34,029 nucleotides of DNA from Nevskia sp. GTDB taxonomy: Bacteria; Pseudomonadota; Gammaproteobacteria; Nevskiales; Nevskiaceae. Position numbers and translations under genes: made by a program. The notes beneath the pieces are model-generated. The model ran no database searches. It was not told the origin of the DNA and saw only the letters and a program-made list of their open reading frames with translations. Each line of letters begins with the position of its first letter. The stretch's first letter is position 1. This document shows positions 16,199-25,216 of the stretch, one piece after another. The DNA lies in NCBI GenBank assembly GCA_031291075.1, contig JARLJS010000086.1, positions 1-34,029 on the forward strand, in the 5' to 3' direction.

Positions 16199-17191
16199 AT
16201 GCGCCAATTGCACAAGGCAGGACCCGCACGCTCCCCCGTGCTGGTCGTCGGCGGCGCCGGCTTCATCGGCTCGCATACGGTGGAAGCGCTGCTGGAACAG
16301 GGCTACCGCGTCCGCGTACTGGACGACCTGTCGGCGGGGCGGCTGGACAACCTGCCGCAGCAGCATCCACGGCTGCAGATCCGCATCGGCGACGCCCGCG
16401 ACGCGGCAGTGGTGCTCAGCGCCATGCACGGCATCCGTGGCTGCATCCACCTCGCCGCCCAGGTCTCCGCCGCGCGCTCGGTCGAGCAGCCGCTGCAGTC
16501 GGCGGAGCGCAACATCCTGGGCTTCATCAACGTGATCGAGGCCGTGCGCAAGCGCGGTGTGCAGCGGCTGGTCTACGCCTCCTCCGCCGCCGTCTACGGC
16601 GACTGCCGGAACCTGCCTCTGGACGAGAACGAAACGCCGCTGCCGACCAATCCCTACGGCCTGGAAAAGCAGATCGACGAACTGTACGCCGGGCTGTACC
16701 GGCGCTTGCATGGTCTGCCCAGCCTGGGCCTGCGCTATTTCAACGTCTACGGCCCGCGCCAGGACCCCGCCTCGCCCTACTCGGGTGTGATCTCGAAATT
16801 CATCGAGCGGCTGCAGGCCGGCGAGTCGCCGCTGGTGTTCGGCGACGGCCGCCAGACGCGGGACTTCGTGCATGTGAAGGACGTGGCGCAGGCCAACGTG
16901 CTGGCCCTGGCCAGCGACTACTGCGGCGTGTGCAACGTCGCCACCGGCACCAGCGTCGATCTGCTGCAGCTGATCGAGGTGCTCAACGTCTGCATCGGCA
17001 CCAACGCCGCGCCGCTGTTCGCGCCGGCGCGTCCCGGCGACATCCGCGATTCGTGCGGCAACGGCGAGCGGCTGTGGCAGCAGCTTGGCTTCACCCCGTC
17101 CCTGGGGCTTGAACACGGCCTGGCCGACCTCGCTGCCAGCTCCACCGCCGCCGCACCGCCGGCCAGGGTCGCCGCGGCGATGCACAAGTGA
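16199..17191 (+). CDS. NAD-dependent UDP-sugar 4-epimerase (GalE/WbpP-like extended SDR)
   Basis: 330 residues. Rossmann motif GGAGFIG (18-24), HLAAQVS, catalytic S129 in YASSAAVYG, and Y153-G-L-E-K157 (YxxxK). LRYFNVYGPRQDP, GDGRQTRDFVHVKDVA and a C-terminal RPGDIRDS are typical of UDP-glucose/UDP-GlcNAc 4-epimerases. It likely makes UDP-GalNAc or UDP-Gal (or returns the reverse) for the polymer synthase. ATG 16199 is preferred to TTG 16193 because AAGGAGG (16185-16191) is correctly spaced only for the ATG. The gene begins 2 nt after the HlyD-type stop. Confidence 0.88.
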   Translation: MRQLHKAGPARSPVLVVGGAGFIGSHTVEALLEQGYRVRVLDDLSAGRLDNLPQQHPRLQIRIGDARDAAVVLSAMHGIRGCIHLAAQVSAARSVEQPLQSAERNILGFINVIEAVRKRGVQRLVYASSAAVYGDCRNLPLDENETPLPTNPYGLEKQIDELYAGLYRRLHGLPSLGLRYFNVYGPRQDPASPYSGVISKFIERLQAGESPLVFGDGRQTRDFVHVKDVAQANVLALASDYCGVCNVATGTSVDLLQLIEVLNVCIGTNAAPLFAPARPGDIRDSCGNGERLWQQLGFTPSLGLEHGLADLAASSTAAAPPARVAAAMHK

Positions 17192-17240
17192 CGCCCGGCC
17201 GCGGCCGCCTTCAATATCCCAACGACTCAGGAGAATCCTC

Positions 17241-19070
17241 ATGTGCGGATTGATCGGAGCACTATCGCGCCGCAACGTCGCCCCACTGCTGCTGGACGGC
17301 CTCAAGCGCCTGGAATACCGCGGCTACGACTCGGCTGGCCTGGCCTGCATAGACGGCGCCGGTATCAGCGTGCACCGGCGCGTCGGCAAGGTGGCGGAAC
17401 TGGAACGGCTGCTGCAGCGGCGCATGCCGGACAGTGCCATCGGCATCGGCCACACGCGCTGGGCCACTCACGGCGAGCCGGAGGAACGCAACGCCCACCC
17501 GCAGGTATCGCGCGACACCATCGCAGTGGTGCACAACGGCATCATCGAGAACTACGAGGGACTGCGCAAAATGCTCGAGGTGATGGGCTACGCGTTCAGC
17601 TCGGACACCGACACGGAAGTGGTCGCCCACCTGGTCCACTATCACTACGCCGGGCTGAGCGACCTGTTCGCCGCCGTGCGTACCGCCGTGAACCAGTTGG
17701 TGGGCGCCTACGCCATCGCGGTGATGGCGGCAGACCGTCCGGACTGCCTGGTGGTGGCGCGCCAGGGCAATCCGCTGGCCGTCGGCATCGGCGACGGAGA
17801 GCAGTTCGTCGCCTCGGACGCGGTGGCGCTGCTGCCGTTCACCGACCGCTTCGTGTTCCTCGAAGACGGCGATGTGGCGTGCCTGGCCGCCGACGGGCTG
17901 AGCGTGCTGGACGCGGACGGCCAGGCCGTGGAGCGGCCACTGCAGCAACTGGACGTCGCCGGCGCCGGCGCCGACAAGGGCCCTTACCGGCACTACATGC
18001 TCAAGGAGATCCACGAGCAGCCGGACGCGCTGGCCGACACCATCCGCGGCTGCGTAGAACACGGCATGCTGCTGCCCGCGGCCCTTGGCTTCACCGACCG
18101 CGAACTGCTGCAGCGGGTGCAGGCCGTCCACATCGTCGCCTGCGGCACCAGCCACCACGCCGGCGAAGTGGCGCGCTACTGGCTGGAATCGGTGGCGCGG
18201 CTGCCGTGCAGCGTCGACCTGGCCAGCGAGTACCGCTACCGCGACCCGGTGGTGCCGCCGGGTTGCCTGTTCGTGACGCTGTCGCAGTCGGGCGAAACCG
18301 CTGACACGCTGGCGGCCCTGCGCTACGCAGCCAAGGCCGGTTATCTCGGCACCCTCGCCATCTGCAACTGCCCGGCCAGCTCGCTGGTCCGCGAATCGGC
18401 CATGCACCTGCTGACCCGGGCCGGGCCGGAAATCGGCGTCGCCTCGACCAAGGCATTCACCACCCAGCTGCTGAGCGTCCTGCTGCTGACCCTGCTGCTG
18501 GCGCACCGCCACCGCCACGACGCGCAGGCCGGGCGCAGCCAGCTCGAGCAGCTGCGCCAGGTCAGCGCCCGGGTGGAGGACGTGCTGAACCTGAGCCGCC
18601 GCATCGAAGCCTTGGCTGTCCCCCTGGTCAACCATGCCAGCGCCCTGTTCCTCGGCCGTGGCCCGCTCTACCCGATCGCGCGGGAGGGCGCCCTCAAGCT
18701 CAAGGAAATCTCCTATATCCACGCCGAAGCCTATGCTTCAGGCGAGCTGAAGCACGGCCCGCTGGCCCTGGTCGACGACCAGATGCCGGTGATCGCCCTG
18801 GCGCCGTCCAACCTTCTGCTCGACAAGCAGCGCTCCAACCTGCGCGAGGTGCAGGCGCGCAAGGGACAGCTGTTCGTGTTCTCCGACCGCGACAGCGGCA
18901 TCGAGGCCGGTCCCGGCGTGCGGCTGGTGGAAATGCCCAAGGTGGATGCGCTGTCCGCGCCGATCGTCTACGCGGTGGCGCTCCAGCTGCTCGCCTATCA
19001 CGCCGCGGTGCTGCGCGGCTCGGACGTCGACAAGCCGCGCAACCTCGCCAAGTCGGTGACGGTGGAGTAG
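17241..19070 (+). CDS. glmS: Glutamine-fructose-6-phosphate aminotransferase (isomerising)
   Basis: 609 residues, normal family length. Cys2 directly after Met is the N-terminal glutaminase nucleophile (MCGLIGALSRRNV), followed by RLEYRGYDSAGLA and TRWATHGEPEERNAHP. Two SIS domains hold CGTSHHAGEVARYWLE, TLSQSGETADT and EIGVASTKAFTTQ, and the protein ends NLAKSVTVE as GlmS does. It makes glucosamine-6-phosphate, the entry to UDP-GlcNAc. AGGAG is 7 nt before the ATG. As last gene of the exopolysaccharide operon it probably provides precursor when the polymer is made. Whether a housekeeping glmS exists elsewhere cannot be seen. Confidence 0.95.
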   Translation: MCGLIGALSRRNVAPLLLDGLKRLEYRGYDSAGLACIDGAGISVHRRVGKVAELERLLQRRMPDSAIGIGHTRWATHGEPEERNAHPQVSRDTIAVVHNGIIENYEGLRKMLEVMGYAFSSDTDTEVVAHLVHYHYAGLSDLFAAVRTAVNQLVGAYAIAVMAADRPDCLVVARQGNPLAVGIGDGEQFVASDAVALLPFTDRFVFLEDGDVACLAADGLSVLDADGQAVERPLQQLDVAGAGADKGPYRHYMLKEIHEQPDALADTIRGCVEHGMLLPAALGFTDRELLQRVQAVHIVACGTSHHAGEVARYWLESVARLPCSVDLASEYRYRDPVVPPGCLFVTLSQSGETADTLAALRYAAKAGYLGTLAICNCPASSLVRESAMHLLTRAGPEIGVASTKAFTTQLLSVLLLTLLLAHRHRHDAQAGRSQLEQLRQVSARVEDVLNLSRRIEALAVPLVNHASALFLGRGPLYPIAREGALKLKEISYIHAEAYASGELKHGPLALVDDQMPVIALAPSNLLLDKQRSNLREVQARKGQLFVFSDRDSGIEAGPGVRLVEMPKVDALSAPIVYAVALQLLAYHAAVLRGSDVDKPRNLAKSVTVE

Positions 19071-19079
19071 CGCAGCTTC

Positions 19080-19101
19080 GAGCCGGCCCGCGGGCCGGCT
19101 C
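19080..19101. terminator. Strong hairpin between convergent glmS and glrR
   Basis: GAGCCGGCCC-GC-GGGCCGGCTC is a perfect 10-bp stem with a 2-nt centre, placed 10 nt after the glmS stop and 20 nt beyond the glrR stop. It has no T-run on either strand, so it may act as a bidirectional hairpin aided by Rho or as an mRNA 3' stabiliser. Confidence 0.5.
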
Positions 19102-19120
19102 CTGCTCCGCCCATCCGGGT

Positions 19121-20452
19121 CTAGGCGGAAGCCTTGAACTCCGCCGGGTCGATGCCGTAACGGCCCATCAGCTTGTAGAAGTCGGTGCGGTTGCGGCCGG
19201 CGAGGCGGGCGGCGCGGCTGATGTTGCCGTCCGCCAGCTCCAGGATGCGCCGCAGGTAGCCGCGGGTGAACTCCATGCGCGCCTGGTCCAGCGTCGGCAT
19301 CATCGCCGGCTCCTCGCCGAGCGAGCGTCGGACCAGCGCCGCGCCGATCACCCGCGAAGGCGACAGGGCCACGTTCTGCTCCACCACGTTGAACAGTTGC
19401 CGCACGTTGCCGGGCCACGGCGCCGCCACCAGCAGCTCCATCGCCTCCGGCGAGTAGGTCCGCCGCGGCCCGCCGTCGGCGGCAAGCTTGGCCAGCCGCG
19501 CCGCCACCAGCAGCGGGATATCCTCGCGGCGTTCCTCCAGCGAGGGCAGGCGCAGCTCGACCACATTCAGGCGATAGTACAGATCCTCGCGGAAGCGGCT
19601 GTCCGCGATGCGGGCACGCAAGTCGCAGTGGGTGGCCGACAGCACGCGCACATCCACCGCGATGGTGCGGGTATCGCCCACCGCCCGCACCTCGCGTTCC
19701 TGCAGCACGCGCAACAGCTTGACCTGCAGCTCGGGCGGCATGTCGCCGACCTCGTCGAGGAGGATGGTGCCGCCGTCGGCGGCGCGGAACAGGCCGGGGT
19801 GGTCGCTGTGTGCGCCGGTAAAGGCGCCGCGGCGATGACCGAACAGCTCCGACTCCAGCAGCTCCGCCGGCACCGCCGCGCAGTTGACCGCCACAAAGGC
19901 CTTGCCGTCCCGGCTGCTGGCGGCATGGATCGCGCGTGCCAGCAGCTCCTTGCCGGTACCGCTGGCGCCGGTGACGAGCACGCCGGACTCGGTTTTGGCC
20001 ACGCGCCGGGCGAGATCGAGCAGCTCGCGCATCTGCGGGTTGCGGGTCACGATCTCGCCACCGGCGTTGATGCAGCCGCCCTCGTCCGGCGCCGGCAGAT
20101 GACGGCGAATGCAGCCCAGCAGGCGCTCGCGGTCCACCGGCTTGACCAGGAAGTCCACCGCGCCGGCGTGGGTGGCGCGCACGGCGTCCGGGATATCACC
20201 GTGCGCGCTGAGGATCGCAACCGGCAGGTGCGGATGGCGTTCCTGGATGCGACGCAACAACTCGATGCCGTCCATGTCCGGCATGCGCAGGTCGGCCAGC
20301 ACGAAACGCGGCTCGCCCTGGTCCAGCCAGGCGAGGGCTTCGCCACCGCCGGTCGCCGCCACCACGCCGTATCCTTCCGCTTCAAGGCGCAAGGTCAGCA
20401 TGCGCAGCAGCTTGACGTCATCGTCAACCAGCAGGATATCGCCGCGCACCAT
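19121..20452 (-). CDS. glrR: Sigma-54-dependent response regulator, GlrR (QseF)-type
   Basis: 443 residues. The receiver domain (1-120) has D10/D11, phospho-acceptor D54 in [11 protein letters not shown] and K104. The AAA+ domain (about 135-370) has Walker A GASGTGKE, the sigma-54 contact loop GAFTGA (209-214), Walker [14 protein letters not shown] and R-finger region [13 protein letters not shown]. The C-terminal Fis-type helix-turn-helix reads [20 protein letters not shown] and ends [11 protein letters not shown], closely like GlrR of enterobacteria. It should activate RpoN promoters from TGTC-N10-GACA sites; three such sites precede the exopolysaccharide operon. It is the last gene of the kinase-lipoprotein-regulator operon, starting 5 nt after the lipoprotein stop. 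Confidence 0.92.
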   Translation of the reverse strand: MVRGDILLVDDDVKLLRMLTLRLEAEGYGVVAATGGGEALAWLDQGEPRFVLADLRMPDMDGIELLRRIQERHPHLPVAILSAHGDIPDAVRATHAGAVDFLVKPVDRERLLGCIRRHLPAPDEGGCINAGGEIVTRNPQMRELLDLARRVAKTESGVLVTGASGTGKELLARAIHAASSRDGKAFVAVNCAAVPAELLESELFGHRRGAFTGAHSDHPGLFRAADGGTILLDEVGDMPPELQVKLLRVLQEREVRAVGDTRTIAVDVRVLSATHCDLRARIADSRFREDLYYRLNVVELRLPSLEERREDIPLLVAARLAKLAADGGPRRTYSPEAMELLVAAPWPGNVRQLFNVVEQNVALSPSRVIGAALVRRSLGEEPAMMPTLDQARMEFTRGYLRRILELADGNISRAARLAGRNRTDFYKLMGRYGIDPAEFKASA

Positions 20453-20457
20453 GGCTG

Positions 20458-20937
20458 CTAAGGTCCCCGCTGATTGATCTGCCGCTCGATCTCGACCACC
20501 TGCGACAGCCGCCGCCGCAAGTCCTGGGTCTCGCCCAGGCACTGTGTGCTGCTGCGCAGCTCGTCCAGCCGCACGCGCGCCAGCGCCGCCACCGGTTCAG
20601 GCGGATTCTGGGCGAGCACCGCGCGCAGGCTGCGCTGCGCGGCGAGCGGATCGTAGTTGGCGTGGTCCGGCACGCTTTGCAGCAGCGCCAGCCGCAGGTT
20701 GCTGTCGGTGCCGCGCGGGGCCGCCTGCACCTGCCGCCACATCGCCTGGCGCACGCTCGCCCCGCCCTCCATGGCCTGGGCCAGGAACTGCAGGTCGTCG
20801 GCGGCGCGGACTTCGGCGGTAGGACCGGTATCGAACGGCAGCGCCGCGCACCCCGCCGTCATCGCCGCGAGCACCGCGCTAGCGGCCGCGTGGCGGATGG
20901 GGCCAAGCCAGCCTGAAACGCGCACCTGGTTCAGCAT
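20458..20937 (-). CDS. QseG-like lipoprotein of the GlrK/GlrR system
   Basis: 159 residues. The N-terminal signal ends in a lipobox-like AMTAGC, giving a lipidated cysteine at about residue 30. The remainder is helical, with a C-terminal coiled stretch (ETQDLRRRLSQVVEIERQINQR). It lies between the kinase and glrR genes, the position of qseG in enterobacteria, where QseG is an outer-membrane lipoprotein that controls the kinase GlrK. Sequence similarity to QseG is not obvious by eye; position and lipobox carry the call. GGAGGTCGAGG lies directly upstream of the ATG, and the start overlaps the kinase gene by 59 nt. Confidence 0.7.
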   Translation of the reverse strand: MLNQVRVSGWLGPIRHAAASAVLAAMTAGCAALPFDTGPTAEVRAADDLQFLAQAMEGGASVRQAMWRQVQAAPRGTDSNLRLALLQSVPDHANYDPLAAQRSLRAVLAQNPPEPVAALARVRLDELRSSTQCLGETQDLRRRLSQVVEIERQINQRGP

Positions 20938-22414
20938 CCTCGACCTCCACTGCTCCGTTGTGCGACAAAACCGTTTCCTGAACGATCGAAAGCCCGATGC
21001 CGGTGCCCCTGATCCCGGCCTCCTCCGCCTCGGTGCCACGGACGAACGGTTCGAAGATCAGCTTCTTCTGGCGATCCGGCACCCCGCGGCCGTGGTCGCG
21101 GACCGACAGCACGCAAACGCCGCCGCGGGCGGCCGCCTCGATCTCGATTGCCGTCCCGGCTGGGGCGTGCTTGATGGCATTGCTGAGCAGGTTCTCCAGC
21201 GCCAGGCGCAACTGTGCACGGTGCCCGAATAGATGCCCGGAACAGGCCCGAAGTTCCGTGGCAATGTTGCGCCGCATCAGCGCCAGCCGATGCCGCGGCA
21301 GCACCTCGTCGAGGAAGCTGTCCACATCGAACCAGTCCATCGCCGCCTGCTGGCGCACCTTGCGCCACTCGGCATAGGCCAGCAGGTTCTGGATCAGCTC
21401 CTGCAGCTCGCCCGCCGATTCCATCAGGATCGACGTCACCTCGCGCTGGCGGGGGCCGAGCCTGCCGAGCGTCTCCTCCTGCAGCAAGGCAGCACCCTCG
21501 TGCAGACTTGCCAGCGGGGTCTTGAGTTCGTGGGAAATGTTGGTCAGGAAGCGTTCCTTGTCGGCCTCCAGCTGCTTCAGCCGCACACGCAGCCAGTCGA
21601 GCTGCTCGCCCAGGCGGCGCATCTCCTCCGGAAAGCGGATCGAAGCGGCAACGCCGTAGCGCCCGTGGCCCAGAGCGACGATGGCGGCGCTGAGCTTGCG
21701 CAGCGGCCGCATCAACACCACCGAGAAGCCGCCCACCAGCAACGCGGTGAGCGGCACCACGGCGATACAGGAGATCAGCATGATGCGCCGGGCGATCACC
21801 CCGGCGGACCGCAAGCGTTCCACTTCGGCATCGGTGGAGGCGCGTCCGGCGGTCAGGATGGCCTGGGCCTGGAGGTCAATCGCCTGGATCTGCCCGGCCA
21901 GCCGCTCCAGATTCTGCGGCGGCGGGCGTTCCGCCCAAGCCTTGGCCGCCCCGGCCAGTTCGCGCTGGGCGGTGAACACGGCGTCGGCCAGCGGAGCGAG
22001 CTGCTGATCCTCGATGCCGTGCAGGGTGGCCTCGGTCCGCGCCAGACGCATGTCGACCATCTCCGCCAGAGCCGGATCCTGCAGGGCCGCGTACTGGCGC
22101 ACCGTCCGCTCCAGATCGCTGACGTTGTCGTGGAGCTGCGAGCCGAGACCGACCACCGCGAACCCTTCCCTCACCAGCCGCTCGCTGTGACGGGTCAGGC
22201 GGTCGAGCTGGGCCCCTGCCAGCAGCAGCGCCAGCAGCAGCGGACTCGCCGCCAGGATGCAGCCGCCGGCGACCAGGCCGCTCATCGTCCGCGGCTGCGC
22301 CAGACGCCGTCCCCAGCGCAGCATCCGCTGGCCAACCAGGGCAGCGGCGTCCACCATGCCGGCAACAGGTCGATTGACCGCGCCGCCAACCGGTCGGGAC
22401 AGTAGGCTTCTCAT
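20879..22414 (-). CDS. glrK: Sensor histidine kinase, GlrK (QseE)-type
   Basis: 511 residues from the ATG at 22414. First membrane helix is at about 45-68, a periplasmic helical sensor at about 70-205, second helix at about 208-235 and HAMP at about 235-285. The H-box is TNISHELKTPLASLHEG (H295), followed by N-box LLSNAIKHAP, G1 DHGRGVP, F-box FEPFVRG and G2 GTGIGLSIV. H-box and context match GlrK, which phosphorylates GlrR. No clear SD supports the start; the N-terminal 40 residues are basic and later Met codons are possible. The 3' end overlaps the lipoprotein gene. The leader (22415-22531) follows the terminator of the preceding operon, so the operon has its own promoter. Confidence 0.88.
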   Translation of the reverse strand: MRSLLSRPVGGAVNRPVAGMVDAAALVGQRMLRWGRRLAQPRTMSGLVAGGCILAASPLLLALLLAGAQLDRLTRHSERLVREGFAVVGLGSQLHDNVSDLERTVRQYAALQDPALAEMVDMRLARTEATLHGIEDQQLAPLADAVFTAQRELAGAAKAWAERPPPQNLERLAGQIQAIDLQAQAILTAGRASTDAEVERLRSAGVIARRIMLISCIAVVPLTALLVGGFSVVLMRPLRKLSAAIVALGHGRYGVAASIRFPEEMRRLGEQLDWLRVRLKQLEADKERFLTNISHELKTPLASLHEGAALLQEETLGRLGPRQREVTSILMESAGELQELIQNLLAYAEWRKVRQQAAMDWFDVDSFLDEVLPRHRLALMRRNIATELRACSGHLFGHRAQLRLALENLLSNAIKHAPAGTAIEIEAAARGGVCVLSVRDHGRGVPDRQKKLIFEPFVRGTEAEEAGIRGTGIGLSIVQETVLSHNGAVEVEDAEPGARFRLAWPHPPRGR

Positions 22415-22531
22415 AGCCGGACTTGGACAGGCAAGACCCCGCCGCGGTTCGGATTTTCGTCGGCCTGGGGCGCAGGTCGGCAGGTGTTCCCGGCGCGACA
22501 CGCAGGATCACAGACGACCGCGCTACGGCGG

Positions 22532-22558
22532 TATAAAAATCCCGCATTTTCGCGGGAT
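22532..22558 (-). terminator. Rho-independent terminator after the MipA/OmpV gene
   Basis: On the minus strand a 7-bp stem ATCCCGC / GCGGGAT with a six-base loop is followed by TTTTTATA. It lies 27 nt beyond the stop of the MipA/OmpV gene and separates the SMR-SDR-MipA transcript from the kinase operon. Confidence 0.85.
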
Positions 22559-22585
22559 AGGAACCGGACTTGCTTGGACTGCCGG

Positions 22586-23416
22586 CTAGAATTGATAGCC
22601 GAGCGCGAATCCGCCACCCGGATGCGACAGCGATCCGCGCACGGGGCTGTCCGCCGCGCTGCCGAGCAGGCGGTCGCAGGCGCCGTATCCCTCGAGGCCC
22701 CAGTGATCGTCGATACTCCAGACGAGGGTGGCGCCAAGTGCCGCGGATTCCAGGCCCGCATGCGGGCGGTACAGAGGGCCTGAGCCCGCTGACGCGGCGG
22801 CGGCATCGACACCGAAATAGCGCTGCAGATAGTTGCCATCCGCCACCGTCACCGACGGGCCGGCGAACAGCACCAGCGACTGGCTCAACGGCAAAGCCGC
22901 ATAGAGGGAGAGGTCTGCAACCCAACCATCGTAACCGCCGATGGCCCGGCGCACGTCGAAGCGGACCAGTGCCGGCGTAAACGCCTCTTCGGCGAACAGC
23001 TTCAGTTCCGGTGCGGCATGGATGCCGGGCAGGGCGTGGTTGGGACCGCGAGCGGCGGGACGGCCGAAATCGTAAGTCAGCGCCGCCCCGGTACGCATGG
23101 TGGGCGGACTCGGGAGATTGACACCAAGCCCCTCCTCGGTCGAGGCAAACCACCGATCGCGATAACGCACGTCGACCAGCGGGCCCGTCCACTCCCGGTC
23201 ACTGGACGCTCCGGCATACTCTGCCAGGCGCGCGCTGGTCAGGCCCAGGGTGGTGGTCCATGTCGGCGGCGATTGGCGGCTCAGCTGATCGAACAACACC
23301 CCGGCGGAGGACTGCCATTCGGCCAACGGCGCGGTCCCAGCCCCGTGTGCGCCAGGGATGAAGAGCAGCGCGGCGAGCATCGGCGCAAGGCAGCGCCACG
23401 GACGGGACCGCTTCAT
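22586..23416 (-). CDS. MipA/OmpV-family outer-membrane protein
   Basis: 276 residues. A signal peptide (about 1-25) precedes a beta-barrel with DVRYRDRWFASTEEGLGVNLP, the conserved segment of MipA/OmpV proteins, and a terminal GYQF with the aromatic residue needed for barrel assembly. Members include the murein scaffold protein MipA, but most have no proven role. The ATG is inside the stop of the reductase gene (ATGA), with AAGGAG farther upstream, so translation is coupled. Last gene of its operon. Confidence 0.85.
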   Translation of the reverse strand: MKRSRPWRCLAPMLAALLFIPGAHGAGTAPLAEWQSSAGVLFDQLSRQSPPTWTTTLGLTSARLAEYAGASSDREWTGPLVDVRYRDRWFASTEEGLGVNLPSPPTMRTGAALTYDFGRPAARGPNHALPGIHAAPELKLFAEEAFTPALVRFDVRRAIGGYDGWVADLSLYAALPLSQSLVLFAGPSVTVADGNYLQRYFGVDAAAASAGSGPLYRPHAGLESAALGATLVWSIDDHWGLEGYGACDRLLGSAADSPVRGSLSHPGGGFALGYQF

Positions 23417-24519
23417 TTGAAGTCGTCGAGCATCTGCTCCTTCAGGGACATGCCGGCCGTCGAGCGCATGCACACGTCGATGTAGTCGGTAAACCGCGGC
23501 GGCGGCAGGGTGCCTTCAGCGAGCAGACGTAGATTGTCGAAGACGTAGTGCAATGCCGAGAAACTGCCGTACAACGACAGGGCCCGGGCCAGCAGACGGC
23601 GATTGCCGATGCCAAGCTTTTGCTGGAACATCGGCACCAGGGCACCGATCTGGTCCTTGGAAATGCGCCGATACGTAATGGCCTCGGAGTCGACCTTCCC
23701 TGCGCGATTCATCGCCAGGTAGATATCGCGCAGCTTGCACGCGCCAGCGCGTCCGGCGGATACGTGATACAGGTTCCAGCAAAGACTCTCGCTGAGCAGC
23801 AGATGGCTGATCGCTTCAGCGCAGTAATCGACGGGAATGATGTCGACATAGTCGTCGAGATCGCACATGAAATGATCGATCTCGTGACCCATCCGGAATA
23901 CCCAGAAAATGCTGGATGAGGGCGCGCAGCCCAGCCGGCTGTGGCCGACGACGATCGACGGCCTCACCACCACCAGCGGCAGCCCGGGCAGGCGCTCGCT
24001 CATCTGGCGTTCGACCTCGGCCTTGGACGCGGTGTAGGTGACCAGGTGATGTTCGCGCGCCGGCATGTTCCAGCTCTCGCCGACGAACCGCTCCTGTCCA
24101 GGCCCGCACGCCATCGCGGTCCCGATGTGGAGGAAGCGCTGCAGGCCGCCGACCGCCGCCATCCGCTGCGCAAACGCGAAGGTGCCGTCGACATTGACCG
24201 GCCAGATCCGCGGGTGGTTGCCGAAGGAGGCGACCGCAGCACAGTTGACGACATGGGTCACCGTGTCCAGGCGGGGATCGTCGGCAAAGCCGGGCACGTC
24301 CGCGAGATCGCCCAGGATCAGCTGGCTCGCGGTCAGGAGTTCCAGCGCAGCCTCGTCCACTTCGAAACGCGCAAGCGAATGGCGCAGGCGGGTCAAGCCT
24401 TCGGCCGGTGTTTCCGCCCGGACCAGAAAGCGCAGCTGGTCTTGCAGGCCGCGTTGCAGCAAAGCCTTTACCGTGGCACCGCCGACGAAGCCGGTGGCAC
24501 CGGTGATCAGAATCTTCAT
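23413..24519 (-). CDS. Extended SDR / fatty acyl-CoA reductase-like NAD(P)-binding protein
   Basis: 368 residues. The N-terminal Rossmann motif is ITGATGFVGGATV, typical of NAD_binding_4/thioester-reductase-type SDRs, followed by the NAD-side segment THVVNCAAVASF and the active-site TYTASK (YxxxK). RPSIVVGHSRLG and a helical C-terminus with VDIIPVDYCAEAISHLL resemble fatty acyl-CoA reductase-like proteins. The substrate is unknown; lipid or polyketide thioester reduction is possible. ATG 24519 has AGAGGAT upstream. It follows the SMR gene by 13 nt and overlaps the MipA gene. Confidence 0.8.
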   Translation of the reverse strand: MKILITGATGFVGGATVKALLQRGLQDQLRFLVRAETPAEGLTRLRHSLARFEVDEAALELLTASQLILGDLADVPGFADDPRLDTVTHVVNCAAVASFGNHPRIWPVNVDGTFAFAQRMAAVGGLQRFLHIGTAMACGPGQERFVGESWNMPAREHHLVTYTASKAEVERQMSERLPGLPLVVVRPSIVVGHSRLGCAPSSSIFWVFRMGHEIDHFMCDLDDYVDIIPVDYCAEAISHLLLSESLCWNLYHVSAGRAGACKLRDIYLAMNRAGKVDSEAITYRRISKDQIGALVPMFQQKLGIGNRRLLARALSLYGSFSALHYVFDNLRLLAEGTLPPPRFTDYIDVCMRSTAGMSLKEQMLDDFK

Positions 24520-24532
24520 TCAGGTGAATCCT

Positions 24533-24850
24533 CTAGGGGAGTACGACGCTCGACTTGAGGGTGATGAGCGCAACCCCGCACACAATCAATCCGAGACCCA
24601 ACATTGCAGGCCAATCGAGCGATTGACCCCACCACCAGGCGGAAGCGAGGCAGATCAGCGCGATCCCTGCGCCCGCCCAGACGCCGTAGGCGATCCCGAC
24701 GCTCATGCGTTGCAGCACGAAGCTCAGCAGCAGCCCGGCGAAGGCATAGCAGGACAGCGACGCGAGTCCGAGCTTCCAGTGCGTCCATCCGTCACACGCT
24801 TTCAACAGCATCGTCGCGACGACTTCGCTGACGATGGCTATGGCAAGCAT
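24533..24850 (-). CDS. Small multidrug resistance (SMR/EmrE-type) transporter
   Basis: 105 residues, four membrane helices, the usual SMR length. The essential acidic residue of helix 1 is present in AIVSEVVATMLLKA. Helix 3 holds GIAYGVWAGAGI, helix 4 PAMLGLGLIVCGVALI. It would be a dimeric proton antiporter for quaternary amines or related cations. The ATG at 24850 gives a short first helix and no SD is seen. The frame stays open to an ATG at 24937 or a GTG at 24901, so the start is uncertain. First gene of the SMR-SDR-MipA operon. Confidence 0.87.
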   Translation of the reverse strand: MLAIAIVSEVVATMLLKACDGWTHWKLGLASLSCYAFAGLLLSFVLQRMSVGIAYGVWAGAGIALICLASAWWWGQSLDWPAMLGLGLIVCGVALITLKSSVVLP

Positions 24851-25216
24851 GGCAACGGGACGCGCCGGGAAACCGGTGGGCGTGTTGATCAGCGTGGCCA
24901 CGCTTGTCACAGCCGGTGACGTCCGTGCGGCGGACATCCTGAACTGCGTGACTTCGTTGGGCCGGACGGCAGTCCTTTCCGGCGGGCACGGACACGGAAT
25001 AATCTCAACTCACAACTTCCCTTCGCCTACGCTCAGCGGCGAACGCCGTTGATGCGTTATGCAAGCGCAATAGTCGGGCCAGCTTGCGGCAATTGCCCGC
25101 AAGTGGATGAGCTGACGTGTTATTTTTGAAATGCCGCCGGGATGTCGCTTTTTTGCAGCCGCGCAACAATCGCAGACCGTGCAAAGTCCGTCTACATTTC
25201 CTGCGCGCTCCGGCGT
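24851..25216. other. Intergenic stretch with one hairpin
   Basis: No convincing gene apart from a possible N-terminal extension of the SMR protein up to 24937. It contains a hairpin CTTGCGG-CAATTGC-CCGCAAG (25083-25103) and a run of T at about 25150. The promoter of the SMR operon should be here, but I cannot fix it. Confidence 0.4.

Noticed and set aside
25000-25065. Integron attC-like site (CTCACAAC ... GCGTTATGC)
   Set aside because: R and L boxes do not pair properly, there is one copy only, and no integrase or cassette array is nearby.
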